34,499 nt of DNA from Bacteroidota bacterium (GCA_026391795.1 JAPLDI010000048.1:1-34499); one strand, 5' to 3'; shown: positions 25,608-33,809, numbered from the stretch's first letter. The notes: generated by a model not told the origin, from the letters alone. Program-made: numbers and translations.

Positions 25608-27023
25608 CTACGTCAGCTTGTCGCGGTATCCTTCAATAATCTCTGTGATGGTTTGGTTTTCCCTGAGATCGGGAAAGGCTTTGAACATTTTACGGTGACC
25701 TTCATAATCCACTGAAAGTGCTTTTTCAAGCATTTCCCGGGCTTGCCTGGTCTTTCCCGATTTCAGCAGGTAGATGGAACCTGCATAAAGAAAATCCGGA
25801 TTCTGCTCGTGCCACTTCTTCCCTTCGGTGAGGGTATCAAGGGCTTTTGTATACTCTTTCCGGTCGGCAAAAACCATCGACAGCTCAAGCCATACTTCCG
25901 GGTCGTTGGGTTCCAGTTCGATTACCTTGCGGTAGGAGGTGATTCCCTCCTCCACCTGGGCAAGTTTGATCTGGATGTCACCCATCATAAACCAGTAATC
26001 GGGAATGGTCGGTGCGATTTTTATGGCACGTTCAACATAGGTAAGCGCCACCTTCGGGTTGTTCAGTGCATCGTAGGCAACACCTGCACCCAGCCAGGCA
26101 TCCCCGAACTCGGGATCGATATCAATGGCTTTGGTGTAGTACTGAATCGCCGATTCATATTTTTCCAGCTTCTCATAACACTCGGCGATGTAATAAAAGG
26201 TCAGCGGTTCCGGATCCTCATAGAAACTGGTTTCAAGGTAGGTCTCAATGGCTCCCGTATAATTGTTCAGATTAGCATAACAATTTGCCTTGTTGAAATA
26301 GGCCGAAGCGAACGTCTCGTCAATGGCAATTGCATAATCGTAAGCCTCAATTGCTTTTTCGAAAAGTTCAAGGTTGCTGTAGGCAATGCCCAGGTTGAAC
26401 CACCCGGCTTTGGAGAAGGGCCGCCGGGAAAGGTAATCTGTCAGGAACGTGATGGCTTTCTCGGTTTGCTGAGAGATCTCGAAACAGAAAGAGAGTTCGT
26501 ACAATGCCGCCTCATTGTCAGGATTATGCCCGGTTGCTTTGATAAGGAACTCAATCGCTTTATCATATTTCCCCAGGTTCTCGTATTCAAAGGCGATGCT
26601 GGAAAGGATCTCATCCTGCTCGTCTGAATCATGCAGGGCCAGGGTATATTCCTCGATTGCCTTTTCTGAGCGATCGAGCTGACTGTAGAGGTTCCCTTTG
26701 GCAAGGTGGACCTCGTAATCACCGAAGTTGTCTCCCTCGAGACCGGAAAGGATCTTCAGGGCTTTGTCGTTCTTGTCGGTGGAGATGAGAAACTGTGCTT
26801 TCTTCAGAAGGAGTCCCGTTTCCCCGGGATGCTGCTCGAGTGCAATGGTGATGCACGATTCGGCTTTACGGATTTTATTGTTGAAAAGGTAATAATCGAT
26901 GAGTTCTTCGAATTCGTCAAGATCGAAAAAGTAATGCTGATCATCCTTGACCATCTGCTCGAAACGCTTTGCAAGCTGGAGGGTTTCCGGATCTGAGTAC
27001 GGTTCAAAAGGATCTTCCATCAT
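25608..27023 (-). CDS. TPR-repeat protein
   Basis: A 471-residue, acidic, all-helical protein of about twelve or more consecutive TPR units without a signal peptide or membrane segment. Clear units include KAIEEYTLALHDSDEQ, KAIEFLIKATGHNPDNEAALYEL, KAIEAYDYAIAIDETFASAYFNKA, SAIQYYTKAIDIDPEFGDAWLGAG and EGITSYRKVIELEPNDPEVWLEL. Such proteins act as cytosolic scaffolds, and no partner can be named. Two ATGs (27023 and 27020) are adjacent. It is the first gene of a likely TPR - comA - aroE operon with a TATTTTTG box upstream. The same protein is frequently encoded by Bacteroidota near aroE/comA, as far as I recall, which could not be checked. Confidence 0.9.
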   Translation of the reverse strand: MMEDPFEPYSDPETLQLAKRFEQMVKDDQHYFFDLDEFEELIDYYLFNNKIRKAESCITIALEQHPGETGLLLKKAQFLISTDKNDKALKILSGLEGDNFGDYEVHLAKGNLYSQLDRSEKAIEEYTLALHDSDEQDEILSSIAFEYENLGKYDKAIEFLIKATGHNPDNEAALYELSFCFEISQQTEKAITFLTDYLSRRPFSKAGWFNLGIAYSNLELFEKAIEAYDYAIAIDETFASAYFNKANCYANLNNYTGAIETYLETSFYEDPEPLTFYYIAECYEKLEKYESAIQYYTKAIDIDPEFGDAWLGAGVAYDALNNPKVALTYVERAIKIAPTIPDYWFMMGDIQIKLAQVEEGITSYRKVIELEPNDPEVWLELSMVFADRKEYTKALDTLTEGKKWHEQNPDFLYAGSIYLLKSGKTRQAREMLEKALSVDYEGHRKMFKAFPDLRENQTITEIIEGYRDKLT

Positions 27024-27055
27024 GAGTCCGTCGTGATATGGTATTAAAATCGCTG

Positions 27056-27063
27056 CAAAAATA
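27056..27063 (-). promoter_or_regulatory. Candidate -7 box of the TPR-comA-aroE operon
   Basis: TATTTTTG on the minus strand fits TAnnTTTG, 33-40 bases upstream of the start codon. No matching -33 box is seen. Confidence 0.4.
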
Positions 27064-27112
27064 CGAATAATTAATGAGTGCGGATCCTGACACAGATATT
27101 AAAAAATAAAAT

Positions 27113-27120
27113 TACATTTG
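27113..27120 (+). promoter_or_regulatory. Candidate -7 box of the phosphohexomutase gene
   Basis: TACATTTG fits TAnnTTTG and lies 18 bases before the ATG at 27139, so the leader would be about 12 bases. No -33 TTTG is seen at the expected distance. Confidence 0.45.
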
Positions 27121-27138
27121 TTCCAAAATTGACAGATC

Positions 27139-28491
27139 ATGAGCCTTATCAAGTCTATTTCCGGTATCAGGGGTACCATTGGCGGGGTACCCGGAAAAGG
27201 ACTTACCCCCGATGATATTGTGAAATTCACAGCGGCATTCACTGCGTTTATTAAAAAGGAAGCTCCTGCCGGACGTCTCCAGGTTGTCATCGGCCGGGAT
27301 GCCCGTGTATCCGGCGGCATGGTGAGCGACCTCGTCTCAGGGACCCTTCTTGCCATGGGTGCCGATGTGATCGACATCGGCCTGACCACAACCCCCACCA
27401 CCGAACTGGCAGTGATTGAAACGGGTGCGCACGGAGGCATCATCATCACGGCAAGCCACAACCCGAAACAGTGGAATGCCCTCAAGCTGCTCAATCACCT
27501 CGGAGAGTTCCTCTCCGCTGCCGACGGGGAAGAAGTGGTAAGGATATCGGAAACATCAGCCTATCGATATGCCGAGGTGAACGACCTGGGAAGGTATAGT
27601 TACGATGACTCCTATATCCGGAAACATATTGACAGGATCCTCGATCTCTCCCTGGTCGATGTGGATGCAATAAAGAGAGCACGGTTCAACATCGTCGTGG
27701 ATGCAGTCAACTCAACGGGTGGCATTGCCGTTCCGATGCTTTTGAAAGCCCTTGGCGTGAACAAGATCGATCTCATCAATTGCGAACCTGACGGGGAGTT
27801 TGCCCACAACCCCGAGCCGGTTCCCGAACATCTCAATGAGATCTGCGAACGGGTGGTGAAGATCAATGCCAACCTTGGCATTGTGATTGATCCGGATGTT
27901 GACCGGCTTGCCATTATCAATGAAATAGGTGAACCCTTCGGGGAAGAATATACCCTTGTTGCCGTTGCCGATTACATCCTTCAGAACCAGCCGGGAAATA
28001 CCGTTTCCAATATGTCGTCAACCCAGGCACTGAAGATCATCACGGAGAAAGCGGGCGGAAATTATTTTGCTTCGGCTGTAGGGGAGGTGAACGTGGTGGA
28101 GATGATGAAAAATCACGAAGCGGTGATCGGTGGCGAAGGGAATGGGGGTGTTATCTATCCTGAACTTCATCACGGCAGGGATGCACTGGTGGGCATCGCT
28201 CTGTTTCTGACCTACCTGGCTCAGTCGGGGAAAAGCTGTTCGGGACTTCGCGACAGTTATCCTTCTTTTTTTATATCGAAGAACAAGATCGGGTTTTCTC
28301 CTGAGATGAACATCGATGAGATCCTTGATAAGATCATACTGAAATACAAGGCAATGAAGATCAGTACACTCGACGGCGTGAAGATCCATTTCGACGATGA
28401 AGAAAGCGACCTTCCTGCCAAAGCTGAAAACCTCGCGAAAAAGATCATCAATGATTTCAAGGAAATCCTGAACGAGAAAAACGAAGAATGA
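27139..28491 (+). CDS. glmM: Phosphoglucosamine/phosphomanno-mutase, lacking the phosphate-binding loop
   Basis: A 450-residue alpha-D-phosphohexomutase; a GlmM role (glucosamine 6-P to glucosamine 1-P for the cell wall) is the best guess. Domain 1 has SGIRGTIGG and the phosphoserine loop TASHNPKQWNALK (S106). Domain 2 has the metal loop DPDVDRLAI. Domain 3 has the sugar-binding loop GGEGNGGVIYP. Domain 4 should contain a phosphate-binding loop of the RxSNTEP type after DGVKI.F. Here DGVKIHFDDEESDLPAKAENLAKKI runs straight into the last helix with no such loop, about 19-20 residues missing in frame. Either the enzyme is impaired or specialised, or the assembly lost bases. The gene overlaps the next gene by ATGA. 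Confidence 0.9.
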   Translation: MSLIKSISGIRGTIGGVPGKGLTPDDIVKFTAAFTAFIKKEAPAGRLQVVIGRDARVSGGMVSDLVSGTLLAMGADVIDIGLTTTPTTELAVIETGAHGGIIITASHNPKQWNALKLLNHLGEFLSAADGEEVVRISETSAYRYAEVNDLGRYSYDDSYIRKHIDRILDLSLVDVDAIKRARFNIVVDAVNSTGGIAVPMLLKALGVNKIDLINCEPDGEFAHNPEPVPEHLNEICERVVKINANLGIVIDPDVDRLAIINEIGEPFGEEYTLVAVADYILQNQPGNTVSNMSSTQALKIITEKAGGNYFASAVGEVNVVEMMKNHEAVIGGEGNGGVIYPELHHGRDALVGIALFLTYLAQSGKSCSGLRDSYPSFFISKNKIGFSPEMNIDEILDKIILKYKAMKISTLDGVKIHFDDEESDLPAKAENLAKKIINDFKEILNEKNEE

Positions 28492-28712
28492 CCAAAAAGA
28501 AGACCCGGAAACCCGTTCGTTACAGAACAATCAAGCTGAAGGTGACCACACGGCAAAAAAAGTCACTTGAAAATTTCTGCAGGAGCCGGGGCACAACCCC
28601 TACGAAGATCATTAAAAAGTCGATCCGCCCGCTGCTCGAAAACTATTCCGGGCTAACAATTTGTCAGCCGCCGGTCTCCGCAAATCAGCTGGATCTTTTC
28701 GGGACAGAGTAG
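28488..28712 (+). CDS. Small basic protein with C-terminal clamp-binding-like motif
   Basis: A 74-residue protein, very basic at the N-terminus (MTKKKTRKPVRYRTIKLKV), then a helical middle TTRQKKSLENFCRSRGTTPTKIIKKSIRPLLENY. This reads like a ribbon-helix-helix or similar DNA-binding fold (a beta strand and two helices around GTTPTK). The C-terminus is ANQLDLFGTE. QLDLF exactly matches the sliding-clamp-binding pentapeptide consensus QL(S/D)LF. The start overlaps the mutase stop (ATGA), so translation is coupled. I do not know a named family. A DNA-replication or repair association is inference from the motif. A 7-bp array begins one base after the stop codon. Confidence 0.72.
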   Translation: MTKKKTRKPVRYRTIKLKVTTRQKKSLENFCRSRGTTPTKIIKKSIRPLLENYSGLTICQPPVSANQLDLFGTE

Positions 28713-28713
28713 C

Positions 28714-28741
28714 TGGATGCTGGATGCTGGATGCTGGATGC
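28714..28741. repeat. 7-bp tandem array (TGGATGC x4)
   Basis: Four perfect TGGATGC units begin one base after a TAG stop and end in TCGATAA, a TCGATGC-like unit. This is the reverse complement of the array at 1-192, but in both places the strand carrying the upstream gene reads TGGATGC. The remaining gap to 28804 shows no gene. Confidence 0.9.
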
Positions 28742-28804
28742 TCGATAAACACACGAAGTTAAAGAGAACCCGGTTTACTTACTCACACTTCACCTCTTCA
28801 CCAG

Positions 28805-29428
28805 TTATTTTTTAAGGAATGCCCCGTCATAGAGGGTCCGGTTCAGGATGGAACGGCCCAGGGTAACCTCATCGGTAAATTCCAGTTCGTCGCCGATGGA
28901 GACACCGCGGGCGAGGGTCGTGATCTTCAGGGATAAATCATTTAACTTGCGGTAGAGGTAAAAATTGGTTGTATCGCCTTCGATGGTGGTCGGAAGCGCA
29001 AGAACGATCTCCTTAACTTTACCATCCCTGACCCTTTCAACCAGGCTTTCGATCTCCAGCTCTTCGGGTCCGATCCCCTCCATGGGAGAGATGATCCCTC
29101 CGAGGACATGATAGATGCCGCTCATCTGTCCGGTATTTTCGATTGCCATAACGTCGCGCGTGGTTTCAACCACGCATATCGTCGACCGGTCCCTTTTTGG
29201 GCTTGAACAGATTGAACAGAGTTCCGCGTCGGAGATGTTGTGGCATTCCTTGCAGTAACAAATATCCTTCCGCATCTTTATCACTGCATTTCCGAAAGCC
29301 TCCACTTCAGCGATCTCTTTCCTGAGCAGGTGCAGCGCCAGCCTCAACGCACTCTTGCGCCCGATGCCCGGCAGTTTCGAGAGTTCAGAAACGGCATTTT
29401 CCAGTAGTTTTGACGGATAGGTGTTCAC
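28805..29428 (-). CDS. recR: Recombination protein RecR
   Basis: A 207-residue recombination mediator of the RecFOR pathway that helps load RecA on gapped DNA. It has the N-terminal helix-hairpin-helix ([20 protein letters not shown]) and a four-cysteine zinc finger (C59, C62, C71, C74 in [18 protein letters not shown]). A TOPRIM domain follows ([14 protein letters not shown]...[24 protein letters not shown]), then the C-terminal Walker-B-like segment [19 protein letters not shown]. Length is normal for the family. It stands alone, convergent with the small basic protein gene and divergent from the MORN-like gene. Confidence 0.97.
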   Translation of the reverse strand: MNTYPSKLLENAVSELSKLPGIGRKSALRLALHLLRKEIAEVEAFGNAVIKMRKDICYCKECHNISDAELCSICSSPKRDRSTICVVETTRDVMAIENTGQMSGIYHVLGGIISPMEGIGPEELEIESLVERVRDGKVKEIVLALPTTIEGDTTNFYLYRKLNDLSLKITTLARGVSIGDELEFTDEVTLGRSILNRTLYDGAFLKK

Positions 29429-29472
29429 GGGTGATCAGGTTAAGGGCAGAATCTTAAAAATAAATCCTGCTT

Positions 29473-29480
29473 TATCTTTG
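29473..29480 (+). promoter_or_regulatory. Candidate -7 box of the MORN-like gene
   Basis: TATCTTTG fits TAnnTTTG. It lies 8 bases before the ATG at 29489 but 62 bases before the ATG at 29543. Because the transcript would begin at about 29487, the second ATG is the more sensible start. Confidence 0.5.
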
Positions 29481-29542
29481 TTTTATCTATGGAAAACAAT
29501 CCCTATTTTTACATCGCAAAAGTACAGTTTTATAAGAACCTC

Positions 29543-30277
29543 ATGAAGCAATTTCTTTTTTTTATCCTTCTTGCGCTGATTTCGTTTAGCGGTTTTTCGC
29601 AGGAACCTCTCAATAAAAAAGATGCAACCGGAAGAAAGCAGGGGCATTGGATCAAAATGGATACTGCAGGAAGGAAAATTTACGAGGGGCAGTTTAAAAA
29701 TGACATCCCGCAGGGGACCTTTAAATACTATTTTCCCGGTGGGTCCGTCAAGGCTGTTTCCGTTTTCTCAGAGGACGGGAAGACTACGAACACAACCACC
29801 TATTTCCCCAACGGGAAGAAGAATGCCGAAGGGAAATACGTAAATGAGAAGCGTGTGGGTCTGTGGCGTTTCTTCAGTGAATTTGATGCGTCCCTGGTTT
29901 CAGAGGAAAATTATCTTGACGGAAAGAAGAACGGCATTGCTAAAACCTATTTTTCCGGGAAGACCATTGTTGAAGAAATGACATGGAAAGAGGGGAAAAG
30001 GGAAGGACCCTGGAACCAGTATTTTGACGACGGCAAGGTGAAGTTGCAGGGAACCTATAAAAATGATATGAAAGAGGGTTCGCTGACTGTATATTATCCA
30101 AACGGACAGAAGTTCAATACCGGCCAGTATCTGAACGGCTATCCCGATGGCAGATGGATGGAGTGGGATCTCGACGGGAAGCTGGTATCCACCGATATTT
30201 ACGATCACGGCGTATTGATTAAAACAGACCGGAAGCCTGAACCGGCGTTGAAGGAGATCAAGGTGAAGGAAGAGTAG
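29543..30277 (+). CDS. Exported MORN/YwqK-like repeat protein
   Basis: A 244-residue protein with an N-terminal signal peptide (KQFLFFILLALISFSGFSQ) followed by repeated MORN-type units of about 20 residues. Examples are GRKQGHWIKMDTAGRKIYEG, YEGQFKNDIPQGTFKYYFPG, GKYVNEKRVGLWRFF, WKEGKREGPWNQYF, GTYKNDMKEGSLTVYYPNG and GQYLNGYPDGRWMEWD. The YwqK family is named as an antitoxin in Bacillus, but in Bacteroidota these proteins are common and without an adjacent toxin. No toxin gene is seen here. I chose the ATG at 29543 because it gives a clean signal peptide. Periplasmic or outer-membrane location is inferred. Confidence 0.83.
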   Translation: MKQFLFFILLALISFSGFSQEPLNKKDATGRKQGHWIKMDTAGRKIYEGQFKNDIPQGTFKYYFPGGSVKAVSVFSEDGKTTNTTTYFPNGKKNAEGKYVNEKRVGLWRFFSEFDASLVSEENYLDGKKNGIAKTYFSGKTIVEEMTWKEGKREGPWNQYFDDGKVKLQGTYKNDMKEGSLTVYYPNGQKFNTGQYLNGYPDGRWMEWDLDGKLVSTDIYDHGVLIKTDRKPEPALKEIKVKEE

Positions 30278-30337
30278 ACAAGCTTCGTCGTACAGTGGTG
30301 AAGTAGTGAGTATAAAAATAAACAGGTGAACGGAAAG

Positions 30338-30742
30338 ATGGAGAATGTAGTACAGGAACGCAAGGCGGCACTGCTGATCGCATGGGCAATCCTTTCTGTG
30401 CTGGCAATTTTTATCTTGTTGTTTCCCCTGGTGGCAGACAAGGAAACCGTTTTACGGGCTTCCCCGGTCTGTATCTCGAAGAGTCAGTTTAACACCGAGT
30501 GTTCTTTTTGCGGAATGACAAGGGCATTCATTGACATCACGAACGGCTCATTTAGTGCTGCGTGGTCGTTGAACAAAGGGAGCCTTTTTCTTTATTCCCT
30601 GTTTTTAGTCAATTCGATTTTGTTTCTGATCTTTTCAGTTCACCGGCTTTTCAAAATATTGCCTGTGTACTCCCCTGATTCGCCGTCCTCCGGCAGGAAA
30701 AATTCACTGGATAATTCTCGCATTTTCTCAACAAAAACTTAA
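30338..30742 (+). CDS. DUF2752 family membrane protein
   Basis: A 134-residue protein with two membrane segments, LLIAWAILSVLAIFILLFPL and GSLFLYSLFLVNSILFLIFS. Between them is the family signature C-X2-CGMTRAFIDITNGSFSAAW, matching DUF2752. The two cysteines probably bind a metal or form a disulfide, and the function is unknown. The ATG at 30338 is preferred; a GTG at 30326 would add four residues. It follows the MORN-like gene by 60 bases and precedes another small membrane protein by four bases, so these last two are probably co-transcribed. Confidence 0.83.
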   Translation: MENVVQERKAALLIAWAILSVLAIFILLFPLVADKETVLRASPVCISKSQFNTECSFCGMTRAFIDITNGSFSAAWSLNKGSLFLYSLFLVNSILFLIFSVHRLFKILPVYSPDSPSSGRKNSLDNSRIFSTKT

Positions 30743-30746
30743 TCAA

Positions 30747-30998
30747 ATGAAGATCGTAAGTTTACTTTTCGGGATTTTAGCATTCTTCGGAATGCTGGTT
30801 GGCCTTATTCCTTGTATTGGAGCGCTCAACTGGTTAAACATTCCGTTTGCCGGACTCGGGTTCATCATCAGCATCATCGCGCTGACGACCGGGGATCCGA
30901 AGGAACCAAAAGGAAATGCAGTTTCAGGGCTGATCTTATGCGGAATTGCTGTGTTTATTGGAGTAATACGGCTGCTGCTTGGTGGGGGTGTTTTGTGA
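30747..30998 (+). CDS. Small membrane protein (DUF4190-like)
   Basis: An 83-residue protein of mostly hydrophobic residues with two to three membrane segments: KIVSLLFGILAFFGMLVGLI, then LNIPFAGLGFIISIIALTTG and SGLILCGIAVFIGVIRLLLG. The GDPKEPKGNAVSGLILCGIA-type turn resembles the DUF4190 family. No function is known. It begins four bases after the DUF2752 gene. The TGA is followed by the long gene-free stretch to 31472. Confidence 0.75.
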   Translation: MKIVSLLFGILAFFGMLVGLIPCIGALNWLNIPFAGLGFIISIIALTTGDPKEPKGNAVSGLILCGIAVFIGVIRLLLGGGVL

Positions 30999-30999
30999 T

Positions 31000-31472
31000 T
31001 TACAAACGTGATTAACGCAATTGGAATAATCCCTGTCATCTGTTTTTTTTGATCTTCACAAAGGATGAGGAACTTGTGAAATAGTCTACTCATCCGCTTG
31101 TCTGCCGGTCCAAAATTCCTTCTTCCTTCTCTTTTCATATTAAGAAATCAAAAATTATTTGATTATTTTTTGGAAATAGTATAATCATTGATTATATTTG
31201 TTTGTAAGATTCTGATGTGAATTTGATAACAATCTATATATTGTGAATCGATAAACAGGTAATTTCCTGAATAGCTGCAGGATCCAGGAAACACGTCGGA
31301 AGTACAAAGCAGGTCAGTGGATGGGACTATATCCGGAAACCATGACCGATGGCAGGTTTCACTGATCTGTGCAGATAAAAATGGACATTCATGCTGAAGA
31401 ATAAAAGATAATCCGGAGGATGCCGAAAATCCATGTCAAAGAGTAGGCAAAATTGCAAAACAAACCAAGTGT
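31000..31472. other. Gene-free stretch with promoter and long leader
   Basis: No gene longer than about 35 codons is supported here. Bases 31169-31200 are a promoter (separate entry). From there to 31472 is a leader of about 265 bases, with one hairpin at 31263-31291 (TTTCCTG / CAGGAAA, 15-base loop). A short open frame ending at about 31362 encodes an unrecognised peptide. Bases 31020-31140 show nothing clear. Confidence 0.6.
31169..31200 (+). promoter_or_regulatory. Promoter of the 732-residue gene (TTTG-N20-TATATTTG)
   Basis: TTTG at 31169-31172 and TATATTTG at 31193-31200 are separated by exactly 20 bases. This fits the Bacteroidota primary consensus in full. The transcript would begin near 31207, giving an unusually long leader before the ATG at 31473. 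Confidence 0.75.
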
Positions 31473-33671
31473 ATGAAAAAACGAGAACTGAAGCCATTGA
31501 AGGTCAAAATAAAAAACAGTACTCCCGATACGCTGGCAGGCACCCGGCTGTACCTGTTCGATGGCAATGGGAATCTGATTGAACATGCATCGCTGAAAAA
31601 CGGCGTGGCTGAATTAAAAACTGCTGCCGAGGTTGTCCAGGGAAGTTCGCAGCTGATCATCGGTCCTGAAATACCTGCAGAACTTCAGGGCAGGGCGCTG
31701 GATCCGCTGCTGATCAGGAAGATGGGCGGATACCAGCCATCCATTCACATCGATGCCAATAATGAGCTCTTCATTTACAACCTTCCTGTGTTTCCTTACC
31801 CCTTCTTTAACCGCTGCCTCATCAGCGGAAATCTGACCAAGGTATTTTCAATCGACGGACAGAGTAAAACACTCCCGATCTGTGATGCACGGGTTCATAT
31901 TGAGGAGGTCGACAGGGTTCGCTGGTGGTGGTGGCGGATACCCCACGTAATCATTGACGACCTTGCAGATAAGCTGAAACACATGATCCTCTATCCTGTG
32001 AAGCCTTTCCCGCCGATTGGACCCGATCCCGGCCCGCTGGTGACCAATGTTCTGTACCAGAAGAGTGCCATGCTGAGAACGAAAGCCCTGCCGCAGGCTG
32101 AATTGAAATCTGCCCCGGCTGCACCCTCCTTATTACCCGAATCGGTGCAGAGCGGTTTGTTCTCAGATTCCAAAACCGTTGTACGGGATACGATTTACAA
32201 CAATTTCCAGCTCCTGCATCCCTTCCTATGCAAATGGCCCATATTCTGGCCTTACTTTTACATCACCCACAAGATAGCAACGGTCTATTCCGATGTCAAC
32301 GGCCATTTCGACTGTCAGTACATCAACCTGACCAACGATAAGGACATCTATATCTGGGTGGAAGTCTGCATAGACGGAAACTGGGTGACTGTTTACAGGC
32401 CACCGATACCTTGCAACACACACTGGGATTACGATTGCGGAACCGATATCAATATCAATATTACAGATTCCCGGGTGAAGCCTTGCGGACGCACTTCCAA
32501 TGTGAAGGGGGAGATCGTTTGGTTCCGTACGATCGGTGAATGGGCTACGGCGCAGCAGATCGAACAGAACGATGCAAGCAGCGTGGCAGTGCAGGGTGTT
32601 CCTTTCCCGAATGTAGGATGTACCAATACGTTCAAGGACTACCTTGGAAATAACTTCGGGATAAGTCCCTTCGGAAGCACCCTCTATTTCAAGCTTATCT
32701 TCGGCGACGGATTCCCATCTTCCGGAATCACGCACTACAGGTGGCGCAAAACCAACCTGAAAGATGCAGCCCTCATCGATGTTCCTTTTCCCGGAACCAC
32801 GGTTGTCAACGGCATGGTTCAGAAATATTATTTCGTAATTACGACCGACGGATTGGGTCATATGCATTTCGAGACAAAAGCAGTGACCCTCGGGGCAGAA
32901 GGTACCGGCGAAAACATCGGCTACAGGATCCCCCATTGGGATATCTACCAGGACCCGGGTGTACCTGCAGCTGACAAACTGCTCACTATTCAATGGACAA
33001 GTCCTGATTTCTGGTCGGCTGCGATCGACAGCACAACACTGGCCGACGGTCTCTGGCGTTTTGACCTTGAACTGCTTAAACCTAATGGTTCGGGCGTTTT
33101 CCAGGTGGTGGAAGTTCCAAAACAGGTATTCCAGGTTACGGATCTGGGCAGTTTTGGTAAATCGGTGGATGCTCCTGATGCATATCTCCAGATTGATGCG
33201 GTGCAGATAACGAAAGCCTTTCACCTGCAGGTTAAAGTGCGCATTGAAAACGGTCATTGTACTGCCGATGTACAGGACGCAAGCATCACTGTAAACGGGG
33301 TGACCGAGTATTCCGGTAAATGCGGATTCCTGCATTATACTGACCTGAAACAGAACGTTCATCTCAGTTTCATTGCCGCACAGGCCCGTAACTTTGCTGC
33401 ATACAGCTTTTCTGTCGTCAAGGGGAACAACACCGATCCGATAACTCCGACGGTCAGCCAGGCAGGCTATGTCAATGCCAGCAGCCTGTTGTATACTCTT
33501 TCGGGTGGAGTCTTCGGCACCAATGCACCGGTTGACCAGCTGCTCGGCGACTGCACCCAGGCAGCCTATGCGGAAAACCTTTACGTATGGTCGCTGGTTA
33601 CCAATGGAACAAGGTTCCTGTACGAATACGATGCTTCTGATACGAATGCTTTTGCATTAAGCAATACCTAG
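31473..33671 (+). CDS. 732-residue protein of unknown function
   Basis: No signal peptide or membrane segment is seen, so it is either cytosolic or exported by a non-Sec route. The N-terminal ~65 residues read like an Ig/transthyretin-like domain (TRLYLFDGNGNLIEHASLKN). Next is FNRCLISGNLTKVFSIDG-type beta text with LPICDARVHIEEVD (about 134-147), then four tryptophans W151-W154 before RIPHVIIDDLADKL. A C-rich middle follows, and a large C-terminal beta-rich region. I do not recognise a named domain. A vague similarity in memory to carboxypeptidase-regulatory-like proteins of other bacteria cannot be confirmed. No neighbouring gene suggests a function. Its promoter is perfect and a terminator follows, so it is a one-gene unit. 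Confidence 0.8.
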   Translation: MKKRELKPLKVKIKNSTPDTLAGTRLYLFDGNGNLIEHASLKNGVAELKTAAEVVQGSSQLIIGPEIPAELQGRALDPLLIRKMGGYQPSIHIDANNELFIYNLPVFPYPFFNRCLISGNLTKVFSIDGQSKTLPICDARVHIEEVDRVRWWWWRIPHVIIDDLADKLKHMILYPVKPFPPIGPDPGPLVTNVLYQKSAMLRTKALPQAELKSAPAAPSLLPESVQSGLFSDSKTVVRDTIYNNFQLLHPFLCKWPIFWPYFYITHKIATVYSDVNGHFDCQYINLTNDKDIYIWVEVCIDGNWVTVYRPPIPCNTHWDYDCGTDININITDSRVKPCGRTSNVKGEIVWFRTIGEWATAQQIEQNDASSVAVQGVPFPNVGCTNTFKDYLGNNFGISPFGSTLYFKLIFGDGFPSSGITHYRWRKTNLKDAALIDVPFPGTTVVNGMVQKYYFVITTDGLGHMHFETKAVTLGAEGTGENIGYRIPHWDIYQDPGVPAADKLLTIQWTSPDFWSAAIDSTTLADGLWRFDLELLKPNGSGVFQVVEVPKQVFQVTDLGSFGKSVDAPDAYLQIDAVQITKAFHLQVKVRIENGHCTADVQDASITVNGVTEYSGKCGFLHYTDLKQNVHLSFIAAQARNFAAYSFSVVKGNNTDPITPTVSQAGYVNASSLLYTLSGGVFGTNAPVDQLLGDCTQAAYAENLYVWSLVTNGTRFLYEYDASDTNAFALSNT

Positions 33672-33696
33672 GTTAATCATTCCTTTTTTTTGATTC

Positions 33697-33734
33697 GCAA
33701 TCGCTCGTCATGTTCTGGCGGGCGGTTGCTTTTT
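33697..33734 (+). terminator. Intrinsic terminator after the 732-residue gene
   Basis: GCAATCGC (33697-33704) pairs with GCGGTTGC (33722-33729), with one G-T wobble, and is followed by TTTTT. It lies 26 bases after the stop codon. Confidence 0.65.
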
Positions 33735-33742
33735 GTGTTGTT

Positions 33743-33809
33743 GGGTATTGGGTATTGGGTATTGGATGCTGGATTTTCTTATCCGACCTCCGATCTCCGA
33801 TCTCTGTTA
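33743..33809. repeat. 7-bp repeats (GGGTATT) and related text
   Basis: Three GGGTATT units at 33743-33763 are followed by GGATGCTGGAT, a piece of the TGGATGC family. CCGACCTCCGATCTCCGATC-type text follows, the reverse complement of the repeats at 12083-12157. Unlike the other arrays, this one starts about 70 bases after a stop codon, with a terminator between. No gene is supported between 33810 and 33907. Confidence 0.75.

Noticed and set aside
25743-26627. 294-codon plus-strand open frame opposite the TPR gene
   Set aside because: The minus frame is an unmistakable TPR repeat protein.
29543-30277. YwqK-type antitoxin of a toxin-antitoxin pair
   Set aside because: The repeats fit, but no toxin gene is adjacent and the protein carries a signal peptide. 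It is called only as a MORN/YwqK-like exported protein.
31260-31362. Short open frame (about 34 codons) in the long leader
   Set aside because: It has no family pattern and no strong start. It is mentioned only as part of the gene-free stretch.
32226-33362. 378-codon minus-strand open frame opposite the 732-residue gene
   Set aside because: Length alone made it tempting because the sense gene is unknown. The sense frame has the promoter and terminator and is much longer, and the antisense frame has a cysteine/histidine-rich composition typical of shadow frames.
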